This document shows, piece after piece, positions 16,601 through 25,415 of a stretch of 60,986 bases of DNA (its first letter is position 1; every line of letters begins with the position of its first letter). Source of the stretch: Acidimicrobiales bacterium. GTDB lineage: Bacteria; Actinomycetota; Acidimicrobiia; Acidimicrobiales; SHLQ01. The DNA is taken from contig JAHDEJ010000014.1 of assembly GCA_020628865.1 (NCBI GenBank), positions 61,659 through 122,644 on the forward strand. Direction: 5' to 3'. The notes under the pieces are model-generated. The model had not been told where the DNA came from and did no database searches. It saw nothing but the letters and a program-made list of their open reading frames with translations. The position numbers were made by a program, and so were the translations under genes.

Positions 16601-16811
16601 GGTTGTCCTCCGAAACGATCGAGATTGCTTGGGCGGGACACGTGTCGACGCAGCGTTGCGCTCGATCCAACGGCAGTTGGCCGTCGCCGGTGATCTCGGC
16701 GATCACGGTGTCTTCGTTCACGTAGAACGTCTCCTCTTCGAGCATCTCGCACTGGCCGGAACCGATGCAGACCTCGGCATTCACCGCAACGGTGACGAGT
16801 TCCTCGCTCAT
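16593..16811 (-). CDS. small P450-type ferredoxin
   Basis: 72-aa ferredoxin from ATG 16811. The cluster motif is C-x5-C (CIGSGQC) followed by CP near the end (CVDTCPAQAI), as in the 3Fe-4S or altered 4Fe-4S ferredoxins that feed actinobacterial P450s; Ser or Gly occupies the place of the usual middle Cys. An additional Cys lies four residues before the last one. It is coupled by overlaps to the aminotransferase before it and the aldehyde dehydrogenase after it, and is almost surely the redox partner of the P450 at 18100-19356. No dedicated ferredoxin reductase is in the operon. Confidence 0.88.
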   Translation of the reverse strand: MSEELVTVAVNAEVCIGSGQCEMLEEETFYVNEDTVIAEITGDGQLPLDRAQRCVDTCPAQAISIVSEDNRG

Positions 16812-18103
16812 GCGCTCACGTCCGTCAGGCACTGCTCGAGGATGGCCATTCCCTCTTCGATGTCGGCCTCGGTGGCGACCAGCGGGACGAGCACGCGGAT
16901 CACGTTCGAGTCCACGCCGGCACCCATGAGGATCAGCCCCTTGTCGAACGCTGCGGCGACGACGGCGGCGGTCGACGCAGCGTCGGGACGGCCGTCGGCG
17001 TCGACGAGTTCGATGCCAAGCATCGGGCCGAGCCCGCGAACCTCGCCGATCGCATCGGTCCGCTCGGCGAGGCCGTCGAGGCGAGCCCGCATGCGAGCGC
17101 CGAGCGCCTTGGCCGAGTCCTGGAAGTTGGGGTCGAGCACCTGGTTGATGGCGACCTTTGCTGCAGCACAGGACAGCGGATTTCCGCCGTACGTCCCGCC
17201 GATGCCGCCCTTGTGGACACAATCCATGATGTCGGCCCGCCCGGACACGCCGGAGATCGGAAGGCCGCCACCCATCGACTTGGCCCAGGTCATCAGATCC
17301 GGAGAAACGCCATAGTGCTCGACGGCGGCCGGTGTTCCGGTACGGCCCATGCCAGACTGGACCTCATCGGCGATGATGAGGATGCCGTGTTCCGCAGCGA
17401 TCTCCTGCAGTCGCATCGGGTAGTCGTCGGGCATCGGGAGGAAGCCGCCTTCGCCCTGGACCGGCTCGTAGATGATGGCGGCGACGTTGCTGGGGTCGAC
17501 CTGGTTCTTGAACAGCCGGTGCAGGCCATCGATTGCATCGTCGGACGAGATGCCCCGGAACGGGTACGGGCCGGTGGTGCGGTACACCTCGGGGGCGAAC
17601 GGGCCCATCCCGAACTTGTAGGGCTTCACCTTCGCCGTGAGCGTCATCGTCATGAGGGTGCGGCCGTGGAATGCGTTGTCGAGGCAGATGATGCCGTCGC
17701 GTTTGGTGAAATAGCGAGCGATCTTGATCGCGTTCTCGACCGCCTCGGCGCCCGAGTTCGCGAGGAACGCCTTCTTGTCGAAGTCGCCGGGATGGCACTC
17801 GCACAGCAGGCGGCACACCTCGATGTACGGCTCGTAGCTGTGCAGCGAGAAACACTGGTGGAGGTAGCTGTCCAGCTGTTCCTTGATGGCGGCGACAACC
17901 TCGGGATTGCTGTGACCATGGTTGGCGGTGCCGATACCGCCGACGAAGTCGAGGAACTCGCGGCCATCGACGTCCCAGATGCGGGCGCCTTCGGCTCGTT
18001 CCACGAAGAAGGGGCGGCCGATCACGCTCGATGCGACCCACTCGTCGCGCTCGGCGGCGAGCCGGTCCGTGTTGGGGGTCGGGTGGGTGGTCATGTCGGT
18101 CAT
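16808..18103 (-). CDS. class III aminotransferase (GABA/putrescine aminotransferase-like)
   Basis: 431-aa PLP enzyme of the acetylornithine/GABA aminotransferase group. Asp246 in IIADEVQSGMGRTG holds the PLP ring nitrogen and Lys275 in TWAKSMGGGLP is the Schiff-base lysine; NSGAEAVENAIKIAR is the cofactor phosphate region. It would transfer an omega-amino group (for example from GABA) to 2-oxoglutarate. The start ATG 18103 overlaps the P450 stop by 4 nt; the longer open frame upstream is within the P450 gene. The neighbours match PuuE/GabT's role in amine catabolism. Confidence 0.9.
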   Translation of the reverse strand: MTDMTTHPTPNTDRLAAERDEWVASSVIGRPFFVERAEGARIWDVDGREFLDFVGGIGTANHGHSNPEVVAAIKEQLDSYLHQCFSLHSYEPYIEVCRLLCECHPGDFDKKAFLANSGAEAVENAIKIARYFTKRDGIICLDNAFHGRTLMTMTLTAKVKPYKFGMGPFAPEVYRTTGPYPFRGISSDDAIDGLHRLFKNQVDPSNVAAIIYEPVQGEGGFLPMPDDYPMRLQEIAAEHGILIIADEVQSGMGRTGTPAAVEHYGVSPDLMTWAKSMGGGLPISGVSGRADIMDCVHKGGIGGTYGGNPLSCAAAKVAINQVLDPNFQDSAKALGARMRARLDGLAERTDAIGEVRGLGPMLGIELVDADGRPDAASTAAVVAAAFDKGLILMGAGVDSNVIRVLVPLVATEADIEEGMAILEQCLTDVSA

Positions 18104-19356
18104 GTGTTGGCCTCCACTGCCATGTCCACGGACAGGACGCCGTGGACGAAGTTCGATGGTGCCCGAACGGGTTCGCCGAGCCTGGTGAGATGGATGTTCC
18201 GTTTCGCCATCTCCTCGAGGAGGACGACGATTTCGAGTCGGGCCAGGAACGCGCCCAGACACAGGTGTGCGCCGCCGCCTCCGAAGGAGAAGTGCGGGTT
18301 GTTGGCCCGGCCCACATCGAAGGTGAACGGCTGGTCGAACACGGTGTCGTCGCGGTTGGCCGAGCCGTACCACATGACGACCTTCTCCCCCGCGTCGAGT
18401 TGGGTTCCGGAGATCTCGACGGGCTGTGTGGTCGTTCGTCGCATGTGCAGCACAGGCGTCGACCAGCGAAGGATCTCCTCGGTGGCCGAATCGATGATCG
18501 ACGGGTCGTCGATCACTCGCTGCCACTGATCCGGATGATCGGCGAGAGCCATGGCGCCATGCGAGAGTGCAGTACGGGTGGTCTCGTTGCCGGCGAAGAC
18601 GAGCAGGTGGAACAGGTTCCGGTACTCGCTGCCGCTGAGCCGGTCGCCGTCCTCCGCTTCGGCCTGCACCAGCGAGGTGACGAGGTCGTCCTGCGGATGC
18701 TCGCGACGAAGCTGGCCGATCTTCTCGCCGTACTCGAAGAGCGCGTGGCTGGCTGGGCTGTTGAACGGCAGCAGCCGTAGCTCCGTCGTGTTGCCGAAGG
18801 CATCCGGCGGAATCGACTGTGTTTCGCCGGTTCCTTCCACCAGGAAGTTCGACAGCTCCACCAGGTAGCCGGCGTCCTCGACCGGCACGCCGAGCATGGT
18901 CAGGATCACACGAATCGGCAGCGGCGCCGCGACCTCATCGACCCAGTTGCCCTCGCCCTTCTCGACGAACGCGTCCAACAACTCTCCCGTGATGCTGCGC
19001 ACCGTGTCTTCCCACCGGCGAATGTTCTTCGGCGTGAAGGCGCGGGCCACGAGCCGGCGAAGCCGGGTGTGGTCGGGGGCATCGGTGTCGATCAGCGATC
19101 GCCGGGCTTCCAACGCATCGGCTTCGAGGTCCCACAGGTTGGTGTGCCCGACAGCCGAGGAGAAGACCTCGCCGTTCTTCGAAACCGTCTTCACGTCGGC
19201 GTGTCGCGTGACCGCCCAGAACCCGCCGTCGTGGTAGTCGTGCCACACCAGGCCGGGTGTTGCGCGCATCTCGGCGAACCGGTCGTGCGGGATGCCGTTC
19301 AGATACAGCGAGGCGTCGGTGACGTTGGGAGCGGCCGGAGCGGCGGACGCAGCCAT
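18100..19356 (-). CDS. cytochrome P450 of the amine operon
   Basis: 418-aa soluble P450 with I-helix FAGNETTR, K-helix E-x-x-R in EEILRWS, and heme loop FGGGGAHLCLGAFLAR with Cys366. It resembles the P450 at 8690-9928 along its whole length, including LRLLPFNSPA, so the two are paralogues in the CYP125/CYP142-like group. It lies 2 bp after the GS-like ligase stop and overlaps the aminotransferase start. With the ferredoxin two genes on, it is well placed to hydroxylate next to nitrogen and so release an aldehyde from an amine or gamma-glutamylamine. That reaction is inference. Confidence 0.9.
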   Translation of the reverse strand: MAASAAPAAPNVTDASLYLNGIPHDRFAEMRATPGLVWHDYHDGGFWAVTRHADVKTVSKNGEVFSSAVGHTNLWDLEADALEARRSLIDTDAPDHTRLRRLVARAFTPKNIRRWEDTVRSITGELLDAFVEKGEGNWVDEVAAPLPIRVILTMLGVPVEDAGYLVELSNFLVEGTGETQSIPPDAFGNTTELRLLPFNSPASHALFEYGEKIGQLRREHPQDDLVTSLVQAEAEDGDRLSGSEYRNLFHLLVFAGNETTRTALSHGAMALADHPDQWQRVIDDPSIIDSATEEILRWSTPVLHMRRTTTQPVEISGTQLDAGEKVVMWYGSANRDDTVFDQPFTFDVGRANNPHFSFGGGGAHLCLGAFLARLEIVVLLEEMAKRNIHLTRLGEPVRAPSNFVHGVLSVDMAVEANT

Positions 19357-19358
19357 GA

Positions 19359-20708
19359 TCAGCTGTGCTCCATGAAGCGCTCGCGCTCCCAGTCGTTGAC
19401 GTCGTCGGGGTCCGGGTTGTTCTCTGCGGCGAGCGCGACCTCGGCTTCGGCGATGCTGACGAAGCTGCGGCTGAAGATGTCACCCAGCTGGGCGGCGAGT
19501 GGGCTGCCGGCGTAGGCAGCGATCGCCCCGGCGAGGTCGGTCGGCAGCGGCGTGTGGTCGCCGGGGTTGCCGTACATGTCGCCTTCGCAGAGCATGCCGG
19601 GATCGCGTTTCTGCTCGATGCCGTCGATGCCGGCAGCGAGGATCGCAGCGATGATCAGGTACGGGTTGGCGTCGGCACCGGCCGAGCGGAACTCGACGCG
19701 GTTCGCACCCGAACCGCTTTCGGCGATGCAACGGGCGAGGACGGTGCGGTTGTCGAGGCCCCAGGTCACGTGGGTTGGAGCGAAGGTGTAGGGACGGATT
19801 CGCCGAGGCCCGTTGCTCGTCGGGGCGCCGATGAGTGTCATCGATTCTGCGTGTTCGAGCAGGCCGCCCATCCAGTTGCGCATGAGTTCGTTCGGCTCTC
19901 CGTCGTTGCAGGGAGCAAACGCGTTTGAACCGTCGGCCAGCAGACTCGTGTGCACGTGCATGCCGGAGCCTCCTTGCTCCGCCCAAGGCTTCGGCATGAA
20001 GGTCGCCCGGAGCCCGTGCTGCACGGCCACCTGCTTCACGATGGATTTGAAGAGCACCGTGTTGTCGGCGGTCGTCAAGGCGTCGGCGGGACCGGTGTTG
20101 ATCTCGATCTGCCCGGGGCCGTATTCGGCGTTCGAGCCTTCGACCTCGATACCGGCACCGAGCAGAGCCTGCCGCATGTCGAGCAGCACGTCCTCGAGTT
20201 CCAAGGCGTCGGTGAGCGAGCTGTATTGGATGTGCTCCTGGACCGGAACCCAGTCCGGCGTGCACAGGTAGAACTCGAGCTCGGTGGCGACCATCGGGTC
20301 GAGGCCTGCGGCCTGGCAGCGTTCGATCTGCGTTCGAAGCACACCCCGGGGAGAGAGCGGATGCCGGTTCCCATGCTCGTCGAGCGCATCGGCGAACACG
20401 AACCCGTAGCCCGGACGGTGGGTGAGAACGCGACCGGTGCTGTTGTCCGGCACCAGGTGACAGTCGAGATAGCCGGTGTCCATGTTGACGAACTCGTTGT
20501 CCGGCAGATCGTTCTGCATGTCGAACACGAACATTGCGTCGGCGATGTTGGCGCCGGCCGAATGCGTGGTCTCGAGGAACCGTTTGGCCGGTACTCGTTT
20601 GCCGCGCAAGTGACCCTGCGTATCTGGCGCAGCAAGCTCAACCGTGTGCAGGTCTGCCTCTGCAGCGGCGGCACGGAAGTCGTCGATGGATCCTGAGATT
20701 CCGGTCAT
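19359..20708 (-). CDS. glutamine-synthetase-like gamma-glutamylamine ligase
   Basis: 449-aa protein of the glutamine synthetase fold. Metal and substrate motifs are visible in order: ATELEFYL, NAEYGPGQIEIN, MPKPWAEQGGSGMHVHTSL, and VEFRSAGADANPYL. It is not ordinary GlnA: the length and the ARAA-type motifs fit the PuuA/GlnA3-type ligases that join glutamate to an amine at ATP cost. The context (aminotransferase, aldehyde dehydrogenase, PuuD and a second amidotransferase) supports this. The start is ATG 20708, with AGGGGGAA 9 nt upstream, a motif shared with three other gene starts here. The amine may be putrescine, a monoamine or an amino alcohol. Confidence 0.87.
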   Translation of the reverse strand: MTGISGSIDDFRAAAAEADLHTVELAAPDTQGHLRGKRVPAKRFLETTHSAGANIADAMFVFDMQNDLPDNEFVNMDTGYLDCHLVPDNSTGRVLTHRPGYGFVFADALDEHGNRHPLSPRGVLRTQIERCQAAGLDPMVATELEFYLCTPDWVPVQEHIQYSSLTDALELEDVLLDMRQALLGAGIEVEGSNAEYGPGQIEINTGPADALTTADNTVLFKSIVKQVAVQHGLRATFMPKPWAEQGGSGMHVHTSLLADGSNAFAPCNDGEPNELMRNWMGGLLEHAESMTLIGAPTSNGPRRIRPYTFAPTHVTWGLDNRTVLARCIAESGSGANRVEFRSAGADANPYLIIAAILAAGIDGIEQKRDPGMLCEGDMYGNPGDHTPLPTDLAGAIAAYAGSPLAAQLGDIFSRSFVSIAEAEVALAAENNPDPDDVNDWERERFMEHS

Positions 20709-20753
20709 GGTTGGTGGTTCCCCCTGGGTGTCGAGTGTGCGTGTGGTGAGTGG

Positions 20754-21731
20754 TCAGATCCGGTGGCCGGCGATGTCGAGGACGACGCGTCCTCGGATGT
20801 CGCCCGACCGGAGTCGTTGATGGGCCTTGTCGGCGTCGGCGAGCGCCATGATTTCGACCGGTGCGACGAGGTCGGGTTCGCGTCGGGCGAGGTCGAGGAG
20901 TTCGTCCATTTGTGCTCGGCTCCCCCAAACGCTGGCCACGAACGAGGCTTCGAGCGGCACTGCGCCGAATCCGAACGGAATCGTTCCTCCCGCCAAACCG
21001 ACAACGCTGACGACGCCGAGCTTTGCGATCGCGTTGCCTGCGATCTGCAGGGTGCTCGCAGCGCCGATGAAGTCGATGACGAGATCGAACTTCTCGCCGT
21101 CTTCCAGCACGCCGGCTGCGGCGTGCGCACCGATCTCGATGGCCGTTGTCTGCTTGGCTTCGGACAGATCGAGGGCGGTGACGTGTGCATCGGTGAGCAG
21201 ACGGAGGTAGCGAATGGCGTACTGGCCGAGCCCGCCGGCCCCGATCACGAGCGCTCGCGCCGAGTCACCCTTCGCCCGCATACGGTCGAGTCCCTGCAAC
21301 ACGGCGCGGTAGGCGGTGAGCCCACCACATGCCAGTGGGGCAGCGTCGTAGGGGTCGAGGCCGTCGAGGGCGGCGAGGTAACGGAGGTCGGGAACTCGCA
21401 TGCGTTCGGCATACCCGCCATCGGTGAAGAGACCGGCCTCGGTCGAATCGCCGCAGATCATCTCGTTGCCTTCGGCGCACTCGGCGCAGCTGCGACAACC
21501 CCACGGCGCGTAGAGCATGACGGGACCGAGATCCGGATGCACCCCGGTGACCTCGTGCCCGAGGATGATCGGCGGTTCCTTGCCGAAGTCGCCGTCGGCG
21601 ACGTGGATGTCCGAGTGGCAGACGCCGCACGCGGTCACATCGAGGACGAGTCCACCATCGGCATCCGGTTCGGGATGATCATCGACCAGCACCAGCGGGG
21701 TGTTGGCGGCGTTCAGCAGTACGGCACGCAT
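20754..21731 (-). CDS. zinc-dependent alcohol dehydrogenase
   Basis: 325-aa MDR-family dehydrogenase. Catalytic zinc ligands are in CGVCHSD and GHE, the structural zinc site is the Cys cluster CRSCAECAEGNEMIC, and the Rossmann motif is GAGGLGQYA. It starts at ATG 21731 (MRAVLLNAA); the longer open frame upstream is inside the acyl-CoA dehydrogenase. It follows that gene by 8 bp and precedes the GS-like ligase by 45 bp. It may interconvert the alcohol and aldehyde of the amine route; substrate not known. Confidence 0.9.
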   Translation of the reverse strand: MRAVLLNAANTPLVLVDDHPEPDADGGLVLDVTACGVCHSDIHVADGDFGKEPPIILGHEVTGVHPDLGPVMLYAPWGCRSCAECAEGNEMICGDSTEAGLFTDGGYAERMRVPDLRYLAALDGLDPYDAAPLACGGLTAYRAVLQGLDRMRAKGDSARALVIGAGGLGQYAIRYLRLLTDAHVTALDLSEAKQTTAIEIGAHAAAGVLEDGEKFDLVIDFIGAASTLQIAGNAIAKLGVVSVVGLAGGTIPFGFGAVPLEASFVASVWGSRAQMDELLDLARREPDLVAPVEIMALADADKAHQRLRSGDIRGRVVLDIAGHRI

Positions 21732-21739
21732 GTGGACTC

Positions 21740-22912
21740 CTAGTAACTCTTCGGGAGGTCGAGGCACTTCTGCCCGACGAACGCGAGGATCAGGTTGTTG
21801 TTGATCGGGGCGACTTGGTACAGCCGGGTCTCGCGGAGCTTGCGTTCGATGTCGTATTCGGCAGCGAAACCGAACCCGCCGTGTGTGTCCATGGCGGCGT
21901 TGCCGGCAGCCCAGGAGGCTTCGCTGGCCAGGAGTTTCGCCATGTTGGCCTCTACACCGTGCGGCTCTCCGAGGTCGTAGAGGTCCGCGGCCTTCCATCG
22001 CATCAGGTTCGCGGCTTCGACCTGGATGTGCGCCTTGGCCAGCGGGAACTGTACGCCCTGGTTCTGCCCGATCGGTCGGCCGAACACCTCCCGCTCGCGG
22101 GCGTAGTCGCTGCCCCGCTCGAGGAAGAACCGGCCGTCGCCGATGCACTCCGAGGCGATGAGGATGCGTTCCGCGTTCATGCCGCCGAGGATGTGGCGGA
22201 AGCCTTGCCCCTCGGTGCCGATCAGCGAGGAAGCCGGAATCTCGACGTTGTCGAAGAACACCTCGGTGGTGTTGTGGTTCATCATCGTGTCGATGGGATT
22301 GATGGTGAGACCGTCGACGAGTGATCCGTCGTCGTTGCGCATCTCGATCAGGAACACGGAGAGGCCGTCGAGCCGGTTCTTCACTTCGTTGGCCGGTGTG
22401 GTGCGTGCCAGCAGCACCATGAGATCGGAGTACTCGGCTCGGCTGGTCCAGATCTTCTGGCCGTTGACCCGGTAGATGTCGCCGTCGCGCTCGGCCCGGG
22501 TTCGGATGGCGGTGGTGTTCGAACCAGCGGCCGGCTCGGTGACGCCGAAGGCCTGGAGGCGCTTTCGGCCGTCGGCGACCATCGGCAGGTAGTGCTGCTT
22601 CTGCTCGTCGCTGCCGTGGCGCAACACCGTGCCCATCACATACATCTGCGCATGGCAGGCACTGGGATTGCCGCCGCTCGCCGAGATCTCCTCGAGGATG
22701 ACCGACGCACCGCCGAGACTCAGCCCGCCGCCGCCGTACGCTTCGGGGATCAACGAGCCGAGCCACCCCTGAGCGGTGAGATCGGCGACGAACTCTTCCG
22801 GGTAGCGATTCGGTTCCAGGCTGCGCCAGTACTCGTTGCCGTACTTGTCGCAGAGCCGGCGCACTTCCGCCCGGATCACGTCGTGCTGTTCATCGCTGCG
22901 ATCGATCATCAT
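21740..22912 (-). CDS. acyl-CoA dehydrogenase
   Basis: 390 aa. LIPEAYGGGGLSLG, VTEPAAGSNTT, KIWTS and GGFGFAAEYDIERKLRE give the usual order of domains. Unlike the dehydrogenase at 6223-7434 it keeps an E-R pair in helix G (NAERILIASE), the base position used by isovaleryl-CoA dehydrogenase. The start ATG 22912 overlaps the GntR stop by 4 nt. Its presence shows the carbon skeleton of the imported compound is probably handled as a CoA thioester at some stage. Confidence 0.9.
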   Translation of the reverse strand: MMIDRSDEQHDVIRAEVRRLCDKYGNEYWRSLEPNRYPEEFVADLTAQGWLGSLIPEAYGGGGLSLGGASVILEEISASGGNPSACHAQMYVMGTVLRHGSDEQKQHYLPMVADGRKRLQAFGVTEPAAGSNTTAIRTRAERDGDIYRVNGQKIWTSRAEYSDLMVLLARTTPANEVKNRLDGLSVFLIEMRNDDGSLVDGLTINPIDTMMNHNTTEVFFDNVEIPASSLIGTEGQGFRHILGGMNAERILIASECIGDGRFFLERGSDYAREREVFGRPIGQNQGVQFPLAKAHIQVEAANLMRWKAADLYDLGEPHGVEANMAKLLASEASWAAGNAAMDTHGGFGFAAEYDIERKLRETRLYQVAPINNNLILAFVGQKCLDLPKSY

Positions 22913-23559
22913 GCGTCCTCCCAGAATCCTCGCTCGGCCAAAGCATCCGCCGCGGCGACACCGGCTGCGTGGAGATGCTCTTCCATGGCACGGCGGGCGC
23001 CGTCGGCGTCACGACGCGTGATGGCCTCGATGATCTCGTCGTGGCCGGTGTGGGCCTGTTCGGTCCAACCGGGTGTGAAGGCGTAGAAGCCGGCGGGGAT
23101 GGAGCGTTCGAGGTGGCGCAGCAACCAGCGTGTGCGCCGCGATGCCGCCGTGTTGATGAGCCGATGGAACTCGTTGTTCAGCTTCGAATGGTCTTCGCCC
23201 GTGGCCGCTTCGAACCGCTCGTGGATCAGACGCATCTCGGAGATCTCCGAATCGCTGAGTCGCTCGGCGGCCAGAGCCGCCACCCGACCGGAGACCAGGC
23301 CGAAGAGTTCGTAGTGATCGATCACATCTTCCCGCGTGATGGACGCCACGAAGGCACCGCGACGAGGGGTCACGTCGAGCAGACCTTCCTGCCCGAGGAT
23401 CACGAGCGCTTCGCGGATGGGCGAACGGCTCACGTCGAGGGCCTCAGCGATCGCGTCCTGGTCGACCTTCTCCCCCGGTTTCATGTCGCCGGCAAGGATG
23501 CGGCCGCGCACGTAGGCAACGATCTCATCCGCCAGGCCACCACGACGACCGGCGCTCAT
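22909..23559 (-). CDS. GntR family regulator, FCD (FadR-like) subfamily
   Basis: 216 aa. The N-terminal winged helix includes DQDAIAEALDVSRSPIREAL and RRGAFVASI; the C-terminal all-helical FCD domain (about 85-205) has the Asp/His pattern of a metal-binding ligand pocket. These proteins typically release DNA on binding a small acid and often recognise T-G-T-n-n-n-A-C-A type palindromes. It is embedded in the operon between the ABC genes and the dehydrogenases with 4-nt overlaps both sides. A matching palindrome, TTGTATACAA, lies in the operon promoter at 28335-28344. Confidence 0.9.
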   Translation of the reverse strand: MSAGRRGGLADEIVAYVRGRILAGDMKPGEKVDQDAIAEALDVSRSPIREALVILGQEGLLDVTPRRGAFVASITREDVIDHYELFGLVSGRVAALAAERLSDSEISEMRLIHERFEAATGEDHSKLNNEFHRLINTAASRRTRWLLRHLERSIPAGFYAFTPGWTEQAHTGHDEIIEAITRRDADGARRAMEEHLHAAGVAAADALAERGFWEDA

Positions 23560-25415
23560 CGGTCGGCCGCCGATCCGAGGTAGGCCGCCTGAACACGGGC
23601 ATTGGCCTGCACCTCGTCGGGCGTTCCCTCGGCGATGACCTGCCCCTGGTCGAGCACATAGATCCGATCGGAGATGCCGGTGATGAAACCGAGATCGTGG
23701 TCGATGACGATCACGCCGGCGCCGACCGTGGCCGCCATGTGGCGGACCTGTTCGATCATCGTGAGGGACTCGCTGTCGCTCATGCCGCTCGTCGGCTCAT
23801 CCAGCAACATGAACGACGGCGCCATCGCTGCGGCGCGGGCCAGTTCGAGGCGGCGTGAATTTCCGTAGTCGAGCTCGCGTGCTCGCCGATCGCGGTGCTC
23901 CCACAAGCCGGCTTCAGCCAACAGCGAATCGACATCGCGGAGCGTTCGTTCCGTCCGATGTTCCTTCGCGACGAGGGCGGCGATCTCGACATTTTCGCGA
24001 ACGGTCAGCGCGCCGAAGAGCCTCAGGTTCTGGAACGTGCGCACCAGACCGCTGCGGGACAGTTCGTGGGAGGCGCTCCCCGTGAGGTCGACGCCGTCGA
24101 TGGAGAACGCACCATCGGTCGGCTCCACCATCCCGGTGATCACGTTGACGAACGTGGTCTTGCCGGCACCGTTCGGGCCGATGATGCCGACGACCTCGCC
24201 GCTTTCGGCGGTCATGCCGGCGTTGGTGAGGGCCTTGAAGCCGCCGAAGGCCACGCTCACGCCAGACGCCTCGAAGGTTGCCGCCGGAACGTCGTCGAGT
24301 TCGGCGAGTCGGCCGGGTTCGGTTTGGGTTCCGCGTCCGAATCGGCGATACAACCACTGGTCGAATTCCCAGTCCTCGAGAATGCCGGTGGGCCGCCAGA
24401 TCATGAAGCCGACCATGGCGAGACCGAGTACGACGCTGTTCAGGTTCTCCCGGAAGACCCAGTCGAGCGGTGCCTCGTCGAGCCCGAGGCCGAAGACCTC
24501 GAAGCCGTCCTGGCCGAGCCGTCGGGCGAGCTCTCGGGCGCCAGTCATCACGGCAACGCCGAGCACTGCGCCCGTGACGCTGTTGCGTCCGCCGACGATG
24601 AGCATGACGAGGGTGAGCATCGCATAGTCGAAGAAGAAGCGGTCGGGCAGAATCGATCCGATCTGCCAGACCCGAAGCGAGGAACCGACGGACACGATGA
24701 CGACGGACAACAGCAGCGCCGCCATCTGCTGCACGAGCGGGTTCACGCCCATGGCCCGGGCCGCGAGGCTGTCTTCGCGGGCGGCGATGGCGAGACGGCC
24801 GCTTCTCGACTGTCCGTAGAGCCGAGCGATCAACATCGAGGCGAACAGGACGACGAGGATGAGCGCCCGCCCTTCGAGCGATTCGCCGATTGCGAAGGAG
24901 ATGCCACCGCGGTTGCCGCCGGTGAGTTCCGGCCAGCTCTTGGCGACCTCGTGGGTCACGAACAGCAGTGCAAGCGTGATGACGGTTGCGGCGACCGAGC
25001 CGGACTGTGCACCGGATCGGGCGAGTCCGATGCCCACGATGACGGCGAACACCAGCGTGACCACCACCGCGATCAGGATGGCGAGACCAGGACTCACTTG
25101 TGTGTCGGTGAGCCCAAACGGCGCGGTGGGAATCCGCTTGAGCTTCTCCTCCGGCGAGATCGCGTATACCGCGAACACGTAGCCGGCGATGGCCCCGAAA
25201 CCGATGTGGCCGAACGACAGAATCCCCGTGTTGCCGATGTAGATCTGGATTCCGATGACGATGATCGCGTCGATGAGCATCGTGGTGACGAGTCGCTCGG
25301 CCGACCCGTTGCTGAGGATCGTCTGGTAGATCAGCCCGCCGCCGAACAGCGCGAGGAAGAGCACGAAGGAGCCGATCACGGGGAAGCCGACGTCACGTTT
25401 GAGGTTCGGGAACAT
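23556..25415 (-). CDS. ABC transporter permease-ATPase fusion (LivM-LivG)
   Basis: 619 aa joining two components usually separate. Residues 1-350 are a LivM-type permease with about 8-10 membrane segments and the family marker GNTGILSFGHIGFGAIAGY. After a charged linker (about 350-390) comes a LivG-type ATPase: Walker A GPNGAGKTT, signature region DYGNSRRLELARA, Walker B MLLDEPTSGM, and H-loop VIDHD. The signature lacks the Ser-Gly-Gly of standard ABC proteins, as is common in LivG. I start it at ATG 25415, overlapping the LivH stop by 1 nt. It forms part of a hydrophobic amino acid/amide importer whose substrate is probably the amine or its precursor. Confidence 0.9.
   Translation of the reverse strand: MFPNLKRDVGFPVIGSFVLFLALFGGGLIYQTILSNGSAERLVTTMLIDAIIVIGIQIYIGNTGILSFGHIGFGAIAGYVFAVYAISPEEKLKRIPTAPFGLTDTQVSPGLAILIAVVVTLVFAVIVGIGLARSGAQSGSVAATVITLALLFVTHEVAKSWPELTGGNRGGISFAIGESLEGRALILVVLFASMLIARLYGQSRSGRLAIAAREDSLAARAMGVNPLVQQMAALLLSVVIVSVGSSLRVWQIGSILPDRFFFDYAMLTLVMLIVGGRNSVTGAVLGVAVMTGARELARRLGQDGFEVFGLGLDEAPLDWVFRENLNSVVLGLAMVGFMIWRPTGILEDWEFDQWLYRRFGRGTQTEPGRLAELDDVPAATFEASGVSVAFGGFKALTNAGMTAESGEVVGIIGPNGAGKTTFVNVITGMVEPTDGAFSIDGVDLTGSASHELSRSGLVRTFQNLRLFGALTVRENVEIAALVAKEHRTERTLRDVDSLLAEAGLWEHRDRRARELDYGNSRRLELARAAAMAPSFMLLDEPTSGMSDSESLTMIEQVRHMAATVGAGVIVIDHDLGFITGISDRIYVLDQGQVIAEGTPDEVQANARVQAAYLGSAADR

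Noticed and set aside
14825-16693. 622-codon plus-strand open frame
   Set aside because: Antisense to the SDR, aldehyde dehydrogenase and ferredoxin genes, all with intact motifs; no protein features of its own.
19359-20708. Housekeeping glutamine synthetase GlnA
   Set aside because: Gene context is catabolic with PuuD, aminotransferase, ALDH and P450; no nitrogen-regulation genes nearby. A PuuA/GlnA3-type ligase fits better, though activity is not proven.
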